A stretch of DNA of 15,570 bases from Pelagophyceae sp. CCMP2097. Taxonomy: Eukaryota > Sar > Pelagophyceae. Every line of letters begins with the position of its first letter. The first letter of the stretch is position 1. A program made the translations under genes and the position numbers. This document shows positions 1 to 9,600 of this stretch, piece by piece. The DNA lies in NCBI GenBank assembly GCA_026770575.1, contig MU657955.1, positions 1 through 15,570 on the forward strand. Reading direction: 5' to 3'. Below the pieces are notes generated by a model that saw only the letters and a list, made by a program, of their open reading frames with translations, was not told where the DNA came from and did no database searches.

Positions 1-293
1 TAGTAGTTAATCAAGTCTAAACCTTAGGGCCCAAATCAAAAGTCAATGAAGGCGCCAATGAGTTCCCGGCCAATTGAGACAGACGTTAGGGGCACTGTGC
101 CCGAACGTTATGTCCAAATTGGCCGGCAATTCCTTGCCTCCAAAGTAGGCTACTAAAATTTCGCGGTTTGAGACGTTGCTTCTTCGCGCGCTGGTCTCCG
201 AGGCGCAAACTAATACGACTGGAGGGGGCGGCAAGAGCGCACGCGCTAAAAAAAGTTATCTTCGGCGATTTCTGTTGTGCAAATTCGACAGTG
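1..293 (+). repeat. Left copy of a ~295-bp inverted repeat
   Basis: Bases 1-23 are an exact reverse complement of 10651-10673, and about 53 of the first 59 bases agree. After a diverged central palindrome (66-126), the inner ~165 bases again align well, including shared blocks for 'ggtctccgaggcg' and 'cgactggagggggcggcaag', and both copies stop at 'aattcgacagtg' (282-293). Similarity ends sharply there. The outer boundary cannot be seen because the window starts at the repeat end. The metallophosphoesterase ATG lies 55 bp inside this edge, so the repeat probably contributes upstream sequence to that gene. It may be the left end of one element or an independent MITE-like copy. Confidence 0.88.
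66..126. repeat. 61-nt imperfect palindrome in the left repeat
   Basis: The two 30-nt arms (66-95 and 97-126) flank a single central base. About 22 of 30 positions pair without gaps. The outer ten pairs and the inner six ('gggcac/gtgccc') are intact. It occupies the position of the 10546-10606 palindrome in the right copy and has exactly the same length. Confidence 0.85.
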
Positions 294-348
294 AAGGTTG
301 ATTTCAGCACTGCTCCGGTCCATAACGCCTCACCGCACCGTGCCGCCG

Positions 349-1950
349 ATGCCCGACGTCGTCGATCTCACGACGGTGCCCGACGACGGCGTGGCGCAGC
401 GGGGCCCGGTCGACCTCACTGTTGATTCTGACGACGGAGTGGCGGGGCGGGGCCCATCGGTCGATCTCACTGCGGATTCCGACGCCGAGGGCCCGCACGG
501 CGACGACAGCCCTCACGGCGCGGCGACGAAGCGCCGCCGGACGGCGGCGGCGGGCGACGAAGCGGCGGCGGCGTCGGGCGACGCAGCGGAAGCGTCGTCG
601 GGCGAAAAAGCCTCGGGCGACGCCGCGGCGTCGGCCGCGGTGCCGCCGGCCCCGTCGCGATTGTCGACGGACCGCGTGTCGCCGCCGATTTCGTACGAGT
701 GCCGTAAGGCGCATCACGGCTTCACCGGCGGCACGGAGAACACGGACGACGAGAAGTCGCAAAGACCGTACCTGCGGCTCGAGGCGTTGCCGGGCGACAA
801 AGTCGTCGTCGTCGCCTGCGCCGATATCCACCGCCACTTCAACGACGAATACCTCTGGGTCGACGACGATGCGGCGGTGCCGCCGCGGCAGGTCGAAATC
901 TCGCTATCGGCGTGGCTCGCCAGTCGCACGCCGCTCGACGTCGGCGTCATCGTCTTCGCGGGCGACTTGGGCCTCGAGCAGAACGACGAGCTCGCGAGCG
1001 GCGGCGTCCGCAGCATCGATATTCGTGCGACGGGCGCGCGCCCGAGCGGCTTTCAGAAGGAGGCCGAAGCTGTGGACGCGTGGCGCGGAATCGCGGCCGC
1101 TGTGTGCGCCGCGCGGCCCCGGGCACAAGTCGTCTTCGTCGGCGGCAACCACGACGGCCTGCTCTGCGAGGCGAAAATCTGCCAGACTTGCAAATCCATG
1201 GACCGCTTCTTCGGGCACTCCGAGTCGCAGCGCCGCACATGCTGGGGCAGCAGCCCCGCGGCTGCCGTCGACGCCGTCGCGGCAAGGCTCGCCGGCGACG
1301 GTGATAAACGCGTCCACGTCCTCCGCCGTTCTAAACCGCGCCTCGAGCTCCGAGTCGTCGTCGCCAATGGCGGTGCAGAGCCGGAGCGCTATACCACACT
1401 CAGAATCGCCGGGTCGGCGTGGACGCCCAGGGTCCCCGACGACTTCGGCGTCGGCGCGGGCCACAACACACTCGACTCGAGCCGCGGTCAAGACTTGGAG
1501 TGGAGAGCGCACTGGAGAGGTGTGTTCAAAAGTGGCTGCGATCTGGCTGTCGTGCACGGCCCTCCGCTGGGCATATTAGACCTCTGCGGCACCCCACAGG
1601 GCAAGGCACACGTCGGCTGCCGCCACCTGTACGAATCGCTGGAGTCGAAACCGCCGCGGGCCGTGGTGTTTGGTCACGTACATGCGAAGCAGTGGCAGTC
1701 CGAGCCCGAAAACGCCCCTCGCTTCGCCTTCTCCCGAAGTCATCGTGGCACTCTGTTCGTCAACGCCGCTTCTGAGAAAACTATCCCGAACGTTACAGGG
1801 TTCCGCCTCCAGCGCGCCGACGGCATGTACGACGACCCCAGATTCTCTCCGAGACCGCCGACGACGTTCGAAATCGCGCTCAACGGGTACAGGTCCACAG
1901 AGGCCGACTACTGGGGCTCGGACGCATACGACTCGGACGCCGAAACCTGA
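349..1950 (+). CDS. MPPED/UPF0046-type calcineurin-like metallophosphoesterase
   Basis: Single-exon gene of 533 residues. All five metallophosphatase motifs are visible: D159-x-H161, G205-D206, G266-N-H-D269, H403 in VVHGPPLG, and G-H443-x-H445. The order, the HGPPLG context, the following GC..L and GH.H blocks and the FVNA near the end fit the MPPED1/2 (UPF0046) family of dinuclear-metal phosphodiesterases; the substrate is unknown. The ATG at 349 sits in a strong GCCGCCGATG context. The frame is open back to 298, but only from a TTG. The first ~140 residues are an extra low-complexity region: three VDLT repeats followed by acidic residues (5-8, 21-24, 38-41), a basic KRRR at 61-64 that could be a nuclear localisation signal, then an Ala/Gly/Asp/Glu-rich stretch. 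The C-terminus is acidic. The family call is firm; nuclear location is inferred. Confidence 0.9.
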   Translation: MPDVVDLTTVPDDGVAQRGPVDLTVDSDDGVAGRGPSVDLTADSDAEGPHGDDSPHGAATKRRRTAAAGDEAAAASGDAAEASSGEKASGDAAASAAVPPAPSRLSTDRVSPPISYECRKAHHGFTGGTENTDDEKSQRPYLRLEALPGDKVVVVACADIHRHFNDEYLWVDDDAAVPPRQVEISLSAWLASRTPLDVGVIVFAGDLGLEQNDELASGGVRSIDIRATGARPSGFQKEAEAVDAWRGIAAAVCAARPRAQVVFVGGNHDGLLCEAKICQTCKSMDRFFGHSESQRRTCWGSSPAAAVDAVAARLAGDGDKRVHVLRRSKPRLELRVVVANGGAEPERYTTLRIAGSAWTPRVPDDFGVGAGHNTLDSSRGQDLEWRAHWRGVFKSGCDLAVVHGPPLGILDLCGTPQGKAHVGCRHLYESLESKPPRAVVFGHVHAKQWQSEPENAPRFAFSRSHRGTLFVNAASEKTIPNVTGFRLQRADGMYDDPRFSPRPPTTFEIALNGYRSTEADYWGSDAYDSDAET

Positions 1951-2738
1951 AACCCAGTTCGACTCGCGCACCGCTCGACGCGCTGCAATGCCCAACCGCC
2001 TAACCACTGCTCAAACGACCGCCGCACCGGACGACAGAGTCGCAAGATGCTCCGTCTCGGTCCGGGGTGGATCGTGGGGTCGCATCGTCGAAAATAGCCA
2101 GCAATATCGTCGGTGGACCCTTCTTCGAGGGAGAAGCTTGGCCCCCGCAAAGGTTTAAGGCGACGCGCGGCTGCACGCGTTCATTGCACTCGCCGTGCAG
2201 AGCGCAGTCCCGCAGCGGCGCCCTCGTGGACTGATAGGGAGGCACGCGGGGCGCGATGCACGGTCCCCAAGGACGGTCGGAAACGGGCCTTTGGGCGACC
2301 CTCTATACAGGCCTGTGCGCCCGCCCTTGGCGCTCGCCGAGCGTAGGGCGACCTGGTGTGGCGGCCGCTCGGATAGAGATCCGCGACACATTTTGCGTAT
2401 GTATACACTACGCAAACAGCACCGGCCTTGCACGAGGCGAGAGATCCTGAGGGTCCGTATCCTGGCACTCTGCGAGGTCCCGTGCGAGAGAGAGCAAGTC
2501 CTCCTCGAATGGCATCGGAGCTGGGAGAGTGGCTTATGGTGAGTCGAGCACAGCTCGGCTTCTTGGTCGAGCATATGTGATTGGAGGGACGGCGCGGTCT
2601 TTCGTTGTCCTCGTACCGTGCCTCTTGGCGGCGGCGCGGGGGCAGCGGCCGGGACAGGAGATGTGTCGCCGAGATGACAGCAGCGCGGCCTTTGGATCAG
2701 CTGGAGGCCGCGTCTTCGATGTTGTTCCGCGGCCTCCG
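1951..2738. other. Non-coding gap of ~0.8 kb
   Basis: It separates the 3' ends of two convergent genes. Open frames here are arginine-rich shadows with no recognisable domain or plausible start. The only structure seen is a short near-palindrome at 2391-2416. Confidence 0.6.
2391..2416. repeat. Short near-palindrome (hairpin) in the gap
   Basis: The sequence reads tttgcgta, then tgtatac, then a complementary tacgcaaa, giving an ~8-bp stem with a TATA-like loop. It could be a transcript-end hairpin for either convergent gene, but it may be chance. Confidence 0.4.
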
Positions 2739-3764
2739 CTACACCCTGAGCGCCTCCATCGCGCCGACCATCGCTGCGGCCTCGGCGCACCCCTTGGCCG
2801 AGGCGCGCTTGTAGAGGCGCATCGCCTCGCCAAAGTCCTGCGGCACGCCTTCGCCGTTTGCGTAACACCCGCCGAGGTTGAAGAGTGCTCCCGCATCGCC
2901 CTGCGCCGCGGCGAGCCGGTACCACTTCACAGCTTCCTCGTACGACTGGGCCACGCCCTTGCCGTCGTAGAACATGAAGCCGAGGTTGAATTGGGCGCCA
3001 GGATGTCCTTGCTCGGCTGCGCGCCGGTACCACTGCGCGGCGGTCTTGTGGTTGATCTTCACGCCGTCTCCATGTTGATAACACTCTCCCATTTTCAACT
3101 GACCTTGAACATTTCCTTGCGCGGCCGCGAGCTCGTACAGCTGGAGCGCCCGCTTCACGCTCTTCTCGAGACCTTTGCCCTCACGGTACGCTTCTCCAAG
3201 CTGCACCTGCGCATCGGCGTTCCCCTTGTCCGCGTGCTTCTGCAGCTGGAGCAGCGCCTCGGCAGCCGACGTGGACGGCGGCGCTCGGCAGAACGGGCAG
3301 CGCTTGTCGTACTCGACGCACTTGTAGGCACATTCCGTGCAAATGCTCTTGCAGCAGCACGGGCATAATGTTTGTCCGGCGCCGTCGATCGAAAGCAGGT
3401 CCAGGCAGATGGCGCAAGTGCCGCGCCAGTCCGGCGCGTCGTCTTTCACCGCGCCGGCCTTGACGACGGCCGTCGCTCGAACAGCCGATAAGCGCGCCTT
3501 GAAGCCGTCCGCCAGTGTGACGTCCTCGACGATGGGCGGCTCCTCCTTGACCTTCTTTGCCGTCATGAGCTCGTCGAGAAGCCGGTCCTGGAATTTTGCG
3601 GCGAGCTGCTTGCACTGCGCCTTGTGCCCGCCCTCGTTCCAGTCAACGAGCTGGCACTTTTTGGAGCAGTAGTGACGCGATTTGCACTTGGTGCAGTGCT
3701 TGCCCCTCTGCGCGTCGCAGACGCAGCAGGGCTTCGGGGCGGCTGCGGCCGGCGGGTCGCCCAT
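2739..3764 (-). CDS. MYND zinc finger - RING-like - Sel1 repeat protein
   Basis: Single-exon gene of 341 residues with an ATG at 3764. The N-terminal MYND finger shows C13-x2-C16, C24-x2-C27, C33-x3-C37 and H47-x3-C51. A second zinc-binding module of RING type spans about 116-158: C116-x2-C119, a C133/C135-C137 cluster, C141-x2-C144 and C155-P-x-C158. It is an atypical RING because a Cys cluster replaces the usual Cys-His centre. From about 165 to the end there are four to five Sel1-type 36-residue repeats (A..LG..Y..G.GV...A..WY..AA.QG). MYND and Sel1 parts bind proteins; the RING suggests ubiquitin ligase activity, but this is inferred. Similar proteins form large families in pelagophyte genomes as far as I recall. 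It is divergent from the DHX35-like gene across ~100 bp. Confidence 0.93.
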   Translation of the reverse strand: MGDPPAAAAPKPCCVCDAQRGKHCTKCKSRHYCSKKCQLVDWNEGGHKAQCKQLAAKFQDRLLDELMTAKKVKEEPPIVEDVTLADGFKARLSAVRATAVVKAGAVKDDAPDWRGTCAICLDLLSIDGAGQTLCPCCCKSICTECAYKCVEYDKRCPFCRAPPSTSAAEALLQLQKHADKGNADAQVQLGEAYREGKGLEKSVKRALQLYELAAAQGNVQGQLKMGECYQHGDGVKINHKTAAQWYRRAAEQGHPGAQFNLGFMFYDGKGVAQSYEEAVKWYRLAAAQGDAGALFNLGGCYANGEGVPQDFGEAMRLYKRASAKGCAEAAAMVGAMEALRV

Positions 3765-3865
3765 CGGTCGCGGTCGTCGGCGTCGCTCGCCGCGAAGTCC
3801 TGTTCTCTGGCCGTCGTAAGTTCAACTCAAGGGATTCGCGTCCATCAAGTCCATCCGCCCGGACC
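3765..3865. promoter_or_regulatory. Shared divergent promoter region
   Basis: Only 101 bp separate the ATG of the MYND-RING-Sel1 gene (minus strand) from the ATG of the helicase (plus strand). Both promoters and both 5' leaders must fit here, so it is very probably bidirectional. No TATA box is evident. Confidence 0.65.
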
Positions 3866-6407
3866 ATGGGCCGCCCCGGCCTGCCCATCGAGGCGCACCG
3901 GGACGCGCTGCTGTACGCGCTGGAGACGCATCCGACTCTTATCGTCGTGGGCGAAACTGGTTCTGGCAAATCGACTCTCCTGCCACGGTACCTCCTCGAG
4001 GCGGGCTGGGCCGTCCCGCCGAGGTGCATCGCCATCACGCAGCCGCGCCGCGTCGCGGCCACGTCCCTCGCGCAAAGAGTCGCAGACGACCTCGGTGCGC
4101 TTTTCGCGGGCTCTCCGCGGGGCGGTCCGCGCCCCGCTCCGGGCGCCTCCCCGCTCCGGACGCCGCCGTCCTTTAGGCTGCGCTTCCGTCGGCGGCCCCG
4201 TGGGCTGCGCCGTGCGCTTCGACGAGCGGTGGGATCCGGAGAAGACGAGGTTGAAATTCGTCACCGACGGTGCGCGTTGTTGTTTCCCTCTTCTTCGCCG
4301 CCGTCTTTCACCTACGGCGGTCGCAGGCTGGCTGCTGCGCGAGTGCCTCTGGGACCCAGCGCTGTCGCACTACAGTGTCGTGGTGGTGGACGAGGCCCAC
4401 GAGCGAACTGTCTCAACAGAGCTGTTGCTGGGTTTGCTGAAAAAGGTGCAAAAGCTCCGCGCAGGCCAGCAGGACGGCCTGCGCGTCGTCGTCTGCAGCG
4501 CGACGCTGGACGTCGAGCCTCTGCGCGACTTCTTCGGCCGGGACCAAACGGCGGTGGCCTCGATTGACGGGCGGCAGTACCCCGTCGACGTCTTTTACGT
4601 CGAAAAACCTCTCGGCGCAGACTACGTCGCCGAAGCGGCGCGCGTCGCGGCCGAGATCCACCGCAGCGAGCGGCCCGGCGACGTTTTGATCTTCCTGCCG
4701 GGGGCGAGAGAGTGCGACGAGTGCGTGAGACGGTTGGTGGACGAGTTGGCCCACGCCCCGGGCAAAAAGTCCGGCCCGTTTTCGGCGTGCACTTTGTACG
4801 CAGCCCTCGGCGCCGACGCTCAAAGGCGGGCGCTACAGCCGGCGCCGCGGGGGACGAGGAAGATCGTCGCGACGACAAACATCGCGGAAACGTATTCGGC
4901 AGCGTCTCGGTTGGAAACACAAACGCCTTCGAGACGGCGCAGGCCCGTGGGCGGCATCCAAGGGCGAGCATCCGCTTGGTCGTCGCATCGTCAAAATAGG
5001 TCTCTGACGGTCCCCGGCGTGGCGTTCGTCGTCGACGCGGGTTTTGCGCGTTTGCCCGTCTTCGACGCTGCCTCTGGGGCCCAGCTCGTCGTCACGACGA
5101 CGACGTCGCGCGCGACGGCGCGGCAGCGCGCGGGGCGGGCGGGGCGGACGTCGCACGGCAAATGTTTTCGGCTTTATACGGAAGTAGCCTTTCAAGACTC
5201 ATGCCTATTCCCAGACTTCACACCCCCGGAGATGCAGCGCACCGACCTCACAGGGCCGCTCCTCCAGCTCAAGGCGTGCGTGCCTCCTTGTGTGGCGACT
5301 CCTCGACGTGGACGAATATACCCCTCTGACACACAGGCTCGGCATCGACAACGTGGCCACGTTCGACTTCGCCTCGCCCCCACCCGCGGCGCTCGTCCTG
5401 CACGCCCTCGAGGAGTTGCGCGCCCTGGGCGCTTTGGACGACGAGGCGAAGTTGACAAGGCCGCTGGGCGAACGCCTGGCCACGGCGCCGTGCGAGCCGA
5501 GGCTCGCTAGAGCTCTGGTCGCCGCCATGGACGATTTCGGCTGCGCGCGCGAGGTCGTCGTCATCGCCGCCGCGCTCGGCGTCAAGGTCGGCTTGCGCGC
5601 GAGAGCGGGCAGCCGTCGGAATCTGGAGGACGAGCGGACAAAGGTGTTCCGCGACGAGCTCGTTTCTCTGGACGGGGACCACCTCACGTGCGTCGGTTTC
5701 CCTTTATAGTCCTTGCAGCAGGGCGTAGGTACGTGGCTGCACACGACGCTTTCGAAGCCGCCAAGCGAGGCGGCGACGCGCGCTCGTGGTGCGCGCAGCG
5801 CGGCCTCGAGCAGGCCCACTTCGCCCAGGCCGCTTTGGCAAGGCCGCGCTTGGAAAAGTGGCTCCAGACGTCCGGAGCGGCGCCCGTTTCCCCAAAAAGT
5901 CGAGCGTCAAAGTCCTCAAAGTCGAGCTGCAAAACCCTATTCGACCATCAAAGCTGCAAAGCCCTATTGCGAGTCACGCCCGGCGGTAGGTCGTCGGACG
6001 CGTCATCCCGCGGCACTTTGGTCTCCTGCGGTGGCGACACCGTGTCCCCGCGGCGCGCTTTGGTCGCCGGGTTCTTTGCGCGCGCGGCCAAGTTGGAGGG
6101 CGGCACGTACCGCGCGATCAAGGGCGGCGCAGCCATCGCGAGACGCCGCGCCCAAAGACGAGCGGAGGGGCCGCGGGGACTTTTGAGACTGCGGTCCTTG
6201 GAGCCTGCGGTTCTTGGCGTGCCTCTGACGCGTTTCTAGGCTCTTGACAAATCTTCTGTGCACGCCCAGTTCGGCACGCCGCCGGAATACATCTTCTTCG
6301 CCGAATACGCTTACGACGACGACGGCTCCGTCTCCGCCAGACACGCATCCAGGGTCGACCCGAAGTGGCTTCTAGCCGCGGGGGACTACTATACGCTCAA
6401 GCATTGA
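3866..6407 (+). CDS. DHX35: DEAH-box RNA helicase, DHX35-like (multi-exon)
   Basis: ATP-dependent DEAH/RHA RNA helicase; DHX35 is known as a late spliceosome component. Homology and splice signals give exons 3866-4094, 4177-4269, 4327-4891, 5000-5275, 5337-5687, 5729-5869, 5990-6137 and 6240-6407, about 656 residues. Motif I is GETGSGKST at 29-37, motif Ia is TQPRRVAA, motif II is DEAH at 129-132, motif III is SAT at 165-167, then DVLIFLPG, TNIAETSLT across intron 3, and QRAGRAGR. C-terminal helicase-associated and OB-fold regions follow (KALGIDNV, SPPP, GDHLT, ALVAGFF, VDPKWL). The KALGIDNV and LLKKVQK blocks favour DHX35 over DHX33. Introns 1-5 are 82, 57, 108, 61 and 41 bp, all GT-AG with G after the acceptor. 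The 120-bp intron 5870-5989 and the last intron (6138-6239, GC-AG) are less certain. Confidence 0.88.
5870..5989 (+). other. Probable in-frame intron in the DHX35-like gene
   Basis: This 120-bp stretch is an extra 40 codons relative to the family between the helicase-associated helix (EKWLQT) and the S/CGGD...ALVAGFF block. It starts GTCCGG and ends GGTAG before G, in phase 2 like the three preceding introns. It is AT-richer than the exons and holds a 16-bp direct repeat (5926-5941 and 5953-5968, one mismatch). The frame is open throughout, so it could instead be a coding insertion. Confidence 0.6.
6138..6239 (+). other. Candidate GC-AG intron in the DHX35-like gene
   Basis: The exon reading GGTYRAIKGGAAI runs in frame to a TAG at 6237-6239, and the family's next block (SSVHAQFGTPPEY) resumes in the same frame at once. 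No suitably placed GT donor gives a sensible splice. Removing 102 bp from GCGAGA (6138) to TTCTAG (6239) gives AAI-ALDKSSV, matching the family's VxIHPSSV. A stop-codon mutation is the alternative. Confidence 0.5.
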
Positions 6408-6678
6408 AACACTCCATCGAGATACTCCCACTGCAGAGGCCGGCCGGGGCCGCGCGCGTCGAGACGGCTGCGTGCGCTCACGTCGGACCTGCAACGTCGG
6501 ACCCGCGGGGCCCGCGTGCGACTCGTCCTCGGGAAGCAGCGTCGGGAAAAGGTCGACGCTCCGTCCGAGGACTGTCCGGCGCGTGAACTCGGGGTGAAAA
6601 AGGGGTCATATTATTGAAGAGCAAAATGTCGCGGCCGCCCGCGGCAGGGGGATGTTTTATTTCGGCGGGTTGCGGGCC
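6408..6678. other. Convergent intergenic region
   Basis: It holds the 3' flanks of the helicase (plus) and the P/T/S-rich protein gene (minus). No gene or structured element was recognised. An AT-rich patch around 6607-6625 could serve transcript ends. Confidence 0.5.
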
Positions 6679-9600
6679 TTAGTAAGTCTCAGCGTTGACT
6701 TTTGCCACGGCGTGCCCGCGGCCGCGCGCGAGCATGAAGGCCACCGCTGAGCCGATGAGGATGACGCCGCCGCCGACGACGACGACGATGATGATGATAA
6801 TGGTTGTGTTGTCCGTTGGCTTCTTCTTCTTCGACGCGGTCGACGTCGGCTGCGGCATCGTCGGCACGGGCACGGGTGTCGGCGCCGGCGTCGGTTTCGC
6901 AGTCGGCGAAAAGGTCAGCGAAGGGATGGGCGTCGGCGCGTTTGTCGGCGTGGCCGTGGGCGCGGACGAAGGCATTGGTGAGTCCACCGCAATCGCGAAC
7001 GTAGTCGCCCCAGCAAGCGCCGAGGCTTCCGAGAGCGCGGTGTCGACGGTGCCGAAGAAGGTGATGTCGAAGCCATCCAAGACGAGTTCGGACTGCAAGT
7101 TAGCGAAGTACGAACCGTCCGCTAAAGCCGTCTTGATCCGCAGAGCAAGCGCCGTCATTTGCGCCTGCGCCAGAGCCAGCACCTTGGCTCCCTTCGCGCC
7201 CGTTAAGATGACGGTGATTGAGTAGTCGATTTGCAGCTCGCCGGCGAGTAAAGAGCGGCGCCTCGCCGAGAGCTTTGCATTTTTGATCTTAATGTTGGCC
7301 GCAGCCTGGCCAGACGTCTTCGCCAACGATTTGATCATGGCCTGGCGCGCCTTTTCGTTGGCCAAGAACGCGGTGGGGGTGAGACCCGTCTGGAAGAAGA
7401 GGCCGGCGGACAAAGACGCTTTGACGGGTTGCACCGTGGGAGACGGCGTCGAAGGGGCATTTGACGGCACGTTCGACGGCATAACTGTCGACGGCATTGG
7501 CGTCGGGACCGAAGACGGCGCGGAGGTGGGCTTGGCCTCTTCGACGTAGAGGCACTTGTCCTTGAATGAAGTTGGGGCGACATTCTTCTTCGCCTCTAAA
7601 TAATCTGCGACGGTAAAGCCATCCTTTAGCCCGTTCTTAATCTTCGTGAAGCCCGGAGACGGGGCCGGCAAGGACCCAAAGTAGAAGCCGTTGGACTGTT
7701 TCACGAACGAGGCCATGGTGCGGTCGTTTGCGGTATACATGACACATTCACACACCGTCGGCATCCCACTCGGCGCCGCTGTCGACGGAGCGGGCGTCGG
7801 CGTCAACGTCGTCGGCGCCGGCGTCGGGCCGGGCGTCGTCGGCGTCGAAGTAGATGGGATGCCCGACGGCATCGGGGTCATGGACGGCGACACAGAAGGC
7901 GCGGGCGTCGGCAGATAGGAAGGCGCGGCCGTGGGCACGTAGGAAGGCGCCGACGACGGCGCTGCCGTCGGCTCGTAGGAAGGCATGGCCGTCGGGAGCG
8001 CGGTGGGGCACGAAACTTGCTTGAAGCGGCAACACGCGTCATTATACTCGATTTTGTTGGACTTGTCTCCTACTACTTGAAGCATGCGACTCGCTTGAGA
8101 CGACCCCCCTAAGTAGGCAAACCCGGGGCAGATCGCAGTCGGCACCGCCGTCGGCGTCGAAGAAGGTGTGGAAGTCGGCGTCGAAGACGGGGCGAACTTG
8201 GTCGTCGGCGGAACCGTTTGGAACGTCGGCGCCACTGTCGGGACCGGCGTCTGGAACGTCGGCACCGCCGTCGGCACCGCCGTCGGCACGGAAGTCGGCG
8301 CACCAGAAGGCTCGGTAATCGGCATTCCAGAAGGCTGCGACGACGGCATGGAAGACGGCGCGGACGACGGCGCGGACGAAGGCGTGTAACTCGGCGCCGA
8401 CGTCGGCACGTACGACGGCGCACTTGAAGGCACGGAAGTCGGCGCGTACGACGGCGCACCCGAAGGCACGGAAGACGGCTTAGCTGAAGGCACGGAAGTC
8501 GGGACGCCACTCGGCATGGGCGTGGAAGTCGGCGACGGCGACGGCTTGGCCGAAGGTGTGCCCGAGGGCATCGGAATCGACGGCGCCGACGACGGCACGG
8601 GCGACGGGACGGGCGACGGTGCGACGGTCTCGGCGACTCCGGCAAAGGTGTAGGAGCAGCCGCAATAGTCCGTGATGCGTTGCACGCATTCTCCGAGAGA
8701 AGGCGCGGAAGTCGGCGCCGGCGTCGGCTTGGGCGTCGGCGCGTTTGTAGGCGGGACGGGCGTCGGCTGGGCAGTCGGAGACACCGTCGGCTTGACCGTC
8801 GGAGAGACCGTTGGCGTGGGCGAAGGAGGCGTCACCGTCGGCTTGGGAGTCGGCGGGAGCGTCGGCGTCGGAGACGGGAGGTCCGGCAGCGTCGGCACGG
8901 GTGTCGGCGTCGAAATGGGCACGGTCGTCGGCGCCACCGACGGAGGCGTCGACGGCATTGACGACGACGGCGACGAGGACGGCATCGGCGAAGGGACGGA
9001 AGACGGTGCAGGCGTCGGGGCCGCCGTGGGCACCGCCGTCGGCTCCATTGAAAGCATAGAAGTCGGCATATTCGAAGGCTTCGCCGTCGGCTTAAACGTG
9101 GGCTTGTGCGTCGGGGCTGGCGTCGGGGCGCGCGTGGGGTTCGCGCTTGTCGGCTTGTGCGTGGGTTTGACCGTCGGCGTCGGCGTCGGGGTCGGCAACG
9201 GCACCGTCGGCGCGGGAGCGGGCACGCTTGAAGGCACCGACGTCGGCGGCGTCGACGGCGCGCCCGTCGGCGCGGAACTGATCGACGGCATGGACGTCGG
9301 CGTTGATGATGGACTGGAAGTCGGCATTGACAACGGCGAGGACGTGGGAATGGCCGTCGGCGCCTCCGACGGCATGGACGACGGCATTCCAGTCGGGACG
9401 GACGTCGGCGCGGACGTCGGCATGGACGTGGGCTTGACCGACGGCGCTGCCGTGGGCGTGGCGGTTGGGCTAGAAGTGATGGTCGGCATCGAAGACGGCG
9501 CCGACGTCGGAATATCCGTCGGCGCCGCGCTCGGCAACGTCGTGGGCGTCGAGGAGCATGCGTTTTCGTCAAACGTGAAGCAACAGCTCGAGGCCATTTG

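Noticed and set aside
43..234. Short PPPPV-containing peptide frame in the left repeat with a counterpart at 10437-10637
   Set aside because: Similarity follows from the DNA repeat; the frames end differently and begin at non-ATG codons.
422..1579. 385-residue Arg/Ser-rich frame inside the phosphoesterase gene
   Set aside because: Frame-shifted shadow; all catalytic motifs lie in the 349-1950 frame.
2155..3084. 309-residue minus-strand frame overlapping the Sel1 gene
   Set aside because: Arg-rich, domain-free and out of frame with the clear Sel1 repeats; a GC-driven shadow.
2529..3368. 279-residue plus-strand frame opposite the Sel1 gene
   Set aside because: Antisense shadow of the MYND-RING-Sel1 coding sequence; no domain of its own.
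8137..9552. Regular short repeats resembling a CRISPR array
   Set aside because: The units are degenerate, without spacers, and code in frame for P-T-S repeats in a eukaryotic gene.
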